Shown here: one piece after another, positions 60,290 to 64,000 of the stretch
How positions within the stretch are numbered: position 1 is the first letter of the stretch
Layout: each line of letters begins with the position of its first letter
Origin: JAKPAM01 sp047601745
GTDB lineage: Bacteria; Pseudomonadota; Gammaproteobacteria; Burkholderiales; Burkholderiaceae_E
Length of the DNA stretch: 64,000 nt
Direction: 5' to 3'
Assembly (NCBI GenBank): GCA_047601745.1
Contig: JASGIS010000001.1
Location: 3,596,001-3,660,000 of the forward strand
Translations under genes and position numbers: made by a program
Notes under the pieces: generated by a model
Databases searched by the model: none
Seen by the model: the letters and a program-made list of their open reading frames with translations, nothing else
Told to the model about the DNA's origin: nothing

Positions 60290-62104
60290 TCAGCCGCGCG
60301 GGCCGGGCTTGAACGTGTCGCGCAGCGTGACCGAGCGGTTGAACACCAGTTTGCCGGGCTGGCTGTCGCGGCGGTCGGTGACGAAATAGCCGTGCCGTTC
60401 GAACTGCACGCGATGCTCGGCCGGCGACTGCGCGAGCCCCGGTTCGACGAAGGCCTGCACGATCCGCTTCGAATCCGGGTTCAGCGCCTGCGTGTAGTCG
60501 CGGCCGCCGGCATCCGGATGCGGTTGCGTGAACAGCCGTTCGTACAGCCGCACCTCGGCCGGCACCGCGTCGATCTGCGACAGCCAGTGGATGTTGCCCT
60601 TGACCTTGTACAGGTCGGCGCCCGGCGTGCCCGAGCGCGAATCGGGCAGGTAGGTGGCCAGCACCCGCACGACCTTGCCGTCGGCGTCCTTCTCGCAGCC
60701 CGTGCACTCGATGACGTAGCCGTGTTTCAGGCGCACGCGGTTGCCCGGAAACAGCCGGAAATAACCCTTGGGCGGCGTTTCGGTGAAGTCCTCGCGCTCG
60801 ATCCACAGACGGCGCGAGATCAGGAACTCGCGCTGGCCGCGTTCGGGCTGCTGCGGATGGACCGGCGCGCGGCAGGCCTCGGTCAGGTCTTCCGGGTAAT
60901 TGGTCAGCACGAGCTCGACCGGGTCGAGCACCGCGGCGGCCCGCGGCGCGCGCGCGTCCAGGTCGTCGCGCAGCGCGCCTTCGAGCACGCTGAAGTCGAT
61001 CCACGAATCGGATTTGGACACGCCGGTGCGCTCGCACAGCAGGCGCAGCGATTCGGGCGTGTAGCCGCGCCGGCGCAGGCCGACGATCGTCGGCATCCGC
61101 GGATCGTCCCAGCCGTCGACGAGTCCGTTGCGCACCAGTTCCTGCAGCTTGCGCTTGCTGGTGACGATGTAGGTCAGGTTCAGCCGCGCGAATTCGTACT
61201 GCCGCGGCGGCGGCGGATCGAAGAACCCGGCCTCGGTCGCGCGCGCGATCAGCCAGTCGTACAGCGGCCGGTGATCCTCGAACTCGAGCGTGCAGATCGA
61301 ATGCGTGATCTGCTCGAGCGCATCCGACAGCGGATGCGCGAAGTCGTACATCGGATAGATCTTCCACTTGCCGCCGCTGCGGTGATGCTCGGCGAAGCGG
61401 ATCCGGTACAGCGCCGGGTCGCGCAGGTTGATGTTCGGCGAGGACATGTCGATCCGGGCCCGCAGCACGTGGCTGCCCTCCGGATGTTTGCCGTCGCGCA
61501 TCTCGCGCAGCAGTCGCAGGCTCTCGTCGGCCGGCCGGTCGCGATACGGCGAGTCGCGGCCCGGTTCGGTCAGCGTGCCGCGGTGCGCGCGCATCTGCTC
61601 GGCACTCTGCGAATCGACGTACGCGTGGCCGTCGCGGACCAGCGCCTCGGCGATCTCGTACAGCACGTCGAAATAGTCGCTCGCGTAGTACAGGTTGGTC
61701 TGGCCGTCACGGTGCCAGTCGTAGCCGAGCCAGGTCACCGCGTCGAGGATCGCGTCGACGTACTCCTGGTCTTCCTTGACCGGATTGGTGTCGTCGAAGC
61801 GCATATGGCAGGCGCCCGCATAGTCGCGCGCCAGGCCGAAGTTCAGCCAGATCGACTTGGCGTGGCCGACGTGCAGATAGCCGTTGGGCTCGGGCGGAAA
61901 ACGCGTGCGGATCGCCGCCGGATCGGGCCCGCCCTGGCGCTGCTCGGCGGCCGGTGCCGGCCGGCCGATCCAGCGCCGCGAAGCGTTGACGCCGTCGCGC
62001 AGGTCGTCGTCGATCTGGTTGCGGATGAAGTTGACGGCGGCGGGGGCGCCGGAGGCAGGGCCAGGCGAGGGAGAGGAAGAGGGCTTGGACTTGCTGTCTG
62101 TCAT
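60290..62104 (-). CDS. glnS: glutaminyl-tRNA synthetase
   Basis: Class I tRNA synthetase of 604 residues that charges tRNA-Gln. The HIGH-type motif is PPEPNGYLHVGHAKSI, and the KMSKS-type loop is VTSKRKLQELV. Other features are ICTLEFEDHRPLYDWL, DDPRMPTIVGLRRRGY, and a C-terminal anticodon-binding beta-barrel with GYVIECTGCEKDADGKV in parts and NRSVTLRDTF at the end. The N terminus is a Ser/Pro-rich leader of about 25 residues. ATG 62104 lacks a clear ribosome-binding site; the frame is open upstream, but the matched N terminus supports this start. Confidence 0.96.
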   Translation of the reverse strand: MTDSKSKPSSSPSPGPASGAPAAVNFIRNQIDDDLRDGVNASRRWIGRPAPAAEQRQGGPDPAAIRTRFPPEPNGYLHVGHAKSIWLNFGLARDYAGACHMRFDDTNPVKEDQEYVDAILDAVTWLGYDWHRDGQTNLYYASDYFDVLYEIAEALVRDGHAYVDSQSAEQMRAHRGTLTEPGRDSPYRDRPADESLRLLREMRDGKHPEGSHVLRARIDMSSPNINLRDPALYRIRFAEHHRSGGKWKIYPMYDFAHPLSDALEQITHSICTLEFEDHRPLYDWLIARATEAGFFDPPPPRQYEFARLNLTYIVTSKRKLQELVRNGLVDGWDDPRMPTIVGLRRRGYTPESLRLLCERTGVSKSDSWIDFSVLEGALRDDLDARAPRAAAVLDPVELVLTNYPEDLTEACRAPVHPQQPERGQREFLISRRLWIEREDFTETPPKGYFRLFPGNRVRLKHGYVIECTGCEKDADGKVVRVLATYLPDSRSGTPGADLYKVKGNIHWLSQIDAVPAEVRLYERLFTQPHPDAGGRDYTQALNPDSKRIVQAFVEPGLAQSPAEHRVQFERHGYFVTDRRDSQPGKLVFNRSVTLRDTFKPGPRG

Positions 62105-62182
62105 GCGTCGGAGCGTCGGGAGCGAAGCAGGGCCCTGGAGGGGATTGAGGCCGGACCGCAAACGGGCCCGGCCGGAACGGGG

Positions 62183-62536
62183 TCAGACCGCGAGCAGTTC
62201 CACTTCGAACTGCAGCGTGGCGTTCGGCGGGATCACGCCGCCGGCTCCGCGCACGCCGTAACCGAGTTCGGGCGGGATCAGCAGCGTGCGCGTGCCGCCG
62301 ACCTTCATGCCGGCGACGCCTTCGTCCCAGCCGCGGATCACGTGGCCGGCGCCCAGCGGAAACACGAACGGATCGTTGCGGTCCTTGCTCGAATCGAACT
62401 TGGCGCCGACGGTGCCGTCTTCGTACAGCCAGCCGGTGTAGTGCACGGTGACGTGCTTGCCGGCTTTGGCTTCGGCGCCGTCGCCGACCTTGTCGTCGCG
62501 ATACTGCAGGCCGGAAGAGGTGGTGACGAAACTCAT
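62183..62536 (-). CDS. FKBP-type peptidyl-prolyl cis-trans isomerase
   Basis: A 117-residue single-domain cytoplasmic FKBP. It has SGLQYRDDKVGDG, VTVHYTGWLYEDGT, KFDSSKDRNDPFVFPLGAGHVIRGWDEG (in parts), RTLLIPPELGYG and IPPNATLQFEVELL: the Tyr, Phe, Asp, Ile-Trp and Tyr that line the binding pocket are present. AGGAG lies seven bases before ATG 62536. It sits between glnS and a hydroxyacid dehydrogenase on the same strand with short gaps. Confidence 0.95.
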   Translation of the reverse strand: MSFVTTSSGLQYRDDKVGDGAEAKAGKHVTVHYTGWLYEDGTVGAKFDSSKDRNDPFVFPLGAGHVIRGWDEGVAGMKVGGTRTLLIPPELGYGVRGAGGVIPPNATLQFEVELLAV

Positions 62537-62558
62537 GGGAATCTCCTGTGGGGGAACG

Positions 62559-63467
62559 TCAGGGTTGGCGCAGCCGCGCGATCAGGCTCGACGTGTCGAA
62601 GCGACCGCCGCCGAGGCGCTGCACGTCGCCGTAGAACTGGTCGACCAGCGCGGTCACCGGCAGCGGCGCGCCGTTGCGGCGGGCTTCATCGAGGCACAGG
62701 CCCAGGTCCTTGCGCATCCAGTCGACCGCGAAGCCGAAGTCGAACTTGCCGTCGACCATCGTGTGTCCGCGGTTGTCCATCTGCCAGGATTGCGCGGCGC
62801 CCTTGCCGATGACGTCGAGCACGGCCTTCATGTCCAGGCCGCAGGCCTGTCCGAAATGGATGGCCTCGGACAGCGCCTGCACGAGTCCGGCGATGCAGAT
62901 CTGGTTGACCATCTTGGCCAGTTGTCCGTTGCCGACCGGGCCCAGCAGCGTCATCGCGCGCGCATAAGCCATCGCGACCGGCCGGACGCGGTCGAATACC
63001 GCGGCGTCGCCGCCGCACATCACGGTCAGCACGCCGTTGACGGCGCCGGCCTGGCCGCCGGAGACCGGCGCGTCGACGAAGCCCAGGCCGCGTTCGCGCG
63101 CGGCGGCGTCCAGTTCGCGGGCGACGGCGGCCGAGGCGGTCGTGTGATCGACGAAGACCGCGCCGGCCTTCATGCCGGCGAACGCGCCGTCGTCGCCGAG
63201 CACGACGCCGCGCAGGTCGTCGTCGTTGCCGACGCAGGCGAACACGATGTCGGCGCCGGCCGCCGCTTCGCGGGGGGTCGGCGCCGAGCGGCCCGAATGG
63301 TCCGAATGCTCGGCGACCCAGGCCGCGGCCTTGGCCGGCGTGCGGTTGTAGACGGTGACGCGGTGACCGGCGCGTGCCAGGTGCCCGGCCATCGGATGGC
63401 CCATGACGCCCATGCCGAGGAACGCGACGTCGTGCGGCGCGACGGGATCATAGGTTCTGGCGGTCAT
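62559..63467 (-). CDS. 3-hydroxyisobutyrate dehydrogenase-family oxidoreductase
   Basis: A 302-residue beta-hydroxyacid dehydrogenase. The N domain has VAFLGMGVMGHPMAGHLARAG and VYNRTPAKAAA (Asn-Arg after the second strand suggests NADP), and FVDAPVSGGQAGAVNG, the substrate loop. The catalytic Lys is in NGQLAKMVNQICIA. The C domain has WQMDNRGHTM and FAVDWMRKDLGLCLDEA. The substrate may be 3-hydroxyisobutyrate or tartronate semialdehyde; the sequence does not decide. ATG 63467 is chosen; an upstream TTG is less likely. Confidence 0.9.
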   Translation of the reverse strand: MTARTYDPVAPHDVAFLGMGVMGHPMAGHLARAGHRVTVYNRTPAKAAAWVAEHSDHSGRSAPTPREAAAGADIVFACVGNDDDLRGVVLGDDGAFAGMKAGAVFVDHTTASAAVARELDAAARERGLGFVDAPVSGGQAGAVNGVLTVMCGGDAAVFDRVRPVAMAYARAMTLLGPVGNGQLAKMVNQICIAGLVQALSEAIHFGQACGLDMKAVLDVIGKGAAQSWQMDNRGHTMVDGKFDFGFAVDWMRKDLGLCLDEARRNGAPLPVTALVDQFYGDVQRLGGGRFDTSSLIARLRQP

Positions 63468-63570
63468 CGGCGGCTCTGGCAACGGCGAACGAGGGCGATC
63501 ATTGTAGCCTGTCGCATCCGGCCGGCCGCGCTTGCCCTGTTGCGTCGAAGCCCGCGCGCGTTTTCGGTTT

Positions 63571-64000
63571 TCAATCGACGGCGTCGTCGACGCGGCGCAC
63601 GTCGAAGCCCTGCCGGGCCAGCAGCGCCGGCACGCTGTCGGGGCCGACCAGGTGGAACGCGCCGATCGCGGCGAATACCGGCCGCCCGTCGTCGTCGCGT
63701 TCGATCTGCTGCACGAGCCGCTGCGTGATCCGCTGGTCGCGGTCCGTGAAGAAGCGCCGGCGCAGCGACGCCAGTTGCCGCTCGTCGCCCCACAGCCGGT
63801 CCTTCAGCGTTTCGAGCGTGGCCGCGTCGCCGGTGCGCCAGGCCGCCAGCATGTCGCGCAGCAGCCGTCCGCGGTGGCGCGCGTCGTCGAACCAGATCGC
63901 GAACTGCTGGCATTGTTCTTCGAGGCTGCCGCCGGCCAGGCCGTCGACGTGCTCGGCGACCGTCTCGAGCTCGGCGATCGGCCGCTGTTCGGCGCGCGCC
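63571..64000 (-). CDS. TraB/GumN family protein, C-terminal part (cut by window edge)
   Basis: Only the last 143 codons are in the window. The frame shows AELETVAEHVDGLAGG, a match to the LEt-Q block of TraB/GumN proteins, then EEQCQQFAIWFDDARH, DRDQRITQRLVQQIE and the final AAIGAFHLVGPDSVPALLARQGFDV, typical of the family end (GxxHLxGxxG-like). These are membrane- or periplasm-linked proteins with a conserved Glu/His set resembling proteases; function in bacteria is uncertain. The N terminus is beyond base 64000. Confidence 0.88.
   Translation of the reverse strand, partial: ARAEQRPIAELETVAEHVDGLAGGSLEEQCQQFAIWFDDARHRGRLLRDMLAAWRTGDAATLETLKDRLWGDERQLASLRRRFFTDRDQRITQRLVQQIERDDDGRPVFAAIGAFHLVGPDSVPALLARQGFDVRRVDDAVD

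Overview
This window is chromosomal DNA from a G+C-rich (about two-thirds or more G+C by eye) betaproteobacterium, most probably of the order Burkholderiales. The grounds are the glycolysis/purine gene order tkt-gap-pgk-pyk-fba-purC-purE-purK-sua5, two Bug/TctC-type solute-binding proteins, and a PiuC/TonB-receptor pair. I cannot assign a genus. No rRNA, tRNA, insertion sequence, prophage or CRISPR array was seen. Both edges cut genes: the tail of a barnase-type RNase on the left and a TraB/GumN-type protein on the right.

Layout. 0-0.5 kb: an RNase tail followed by its barstar-type inhibitor. 0.6-2.6 kb: rsmE and a fused speD-speE polyamine gene, divergent from the central-carbon block. 2.8-17 kb: tkt, gap, pgk, an acyl-CoA synthetase, pyk, a class I aldolase, a flavin reductase, a Bug protein, purC, purE, purK and a Sua5/TsaC gene. 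17-31 kb: maeB, a secreted YwqK-like protein, an SDR/MFS/Bug group, a BON protein, an FAD oxidoreductase divergent from PPK2, a crotonase, and the piuC and TonB siderophore-receptor pair with a possible Fur box. 31-35 kb: an alpha/beta hydrolase facing a wax-ester-synthase-like protein with a broken active-site motif, then an orphan membrane protein of unlike base composition.

35-43 kb: a MacA-MacB-outer-membrane-factor efflux operon divergent from a BaeS/BaeR-like two-component system. 43-50 kb: a nucleobase/nucleoside salvage operon with a BMP-type binding protein, ABC ATPase, two permeases, a cytosine-deaminase-like amidohydrolase, an NTF2-like protein and upp. It would import nucleosides or bases and pass uracil to UMP.

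50.2-51.6 kb: 1.4 kb with no credible gene. It holds three copies of a 222-235 bp element with 24-31 bp terminal inverted repeats, two of them inside a duplicated unit of about 390 bp, plus a 17-18 bp tandem array. This is the most unusual part of the window. 51.6-64 kb: a DHA2 drug exporter that seems to begin at CTG, gcdH, msrA, pdxH, a lemA/TPM-domain group, a DUF3108 protein, a metallo-hydrolase, glnS, an FKBP isomerase, a hydroxyacid dehydrogenase and the partial TraB/GumN gene.

A recurring trait is in-frame short tandem repeats (6, 9 and 18 bp) that lengthen Ala/Pro-rich linkers in unrelated proteins, together with 8-15 bp tandem repeats between genes.
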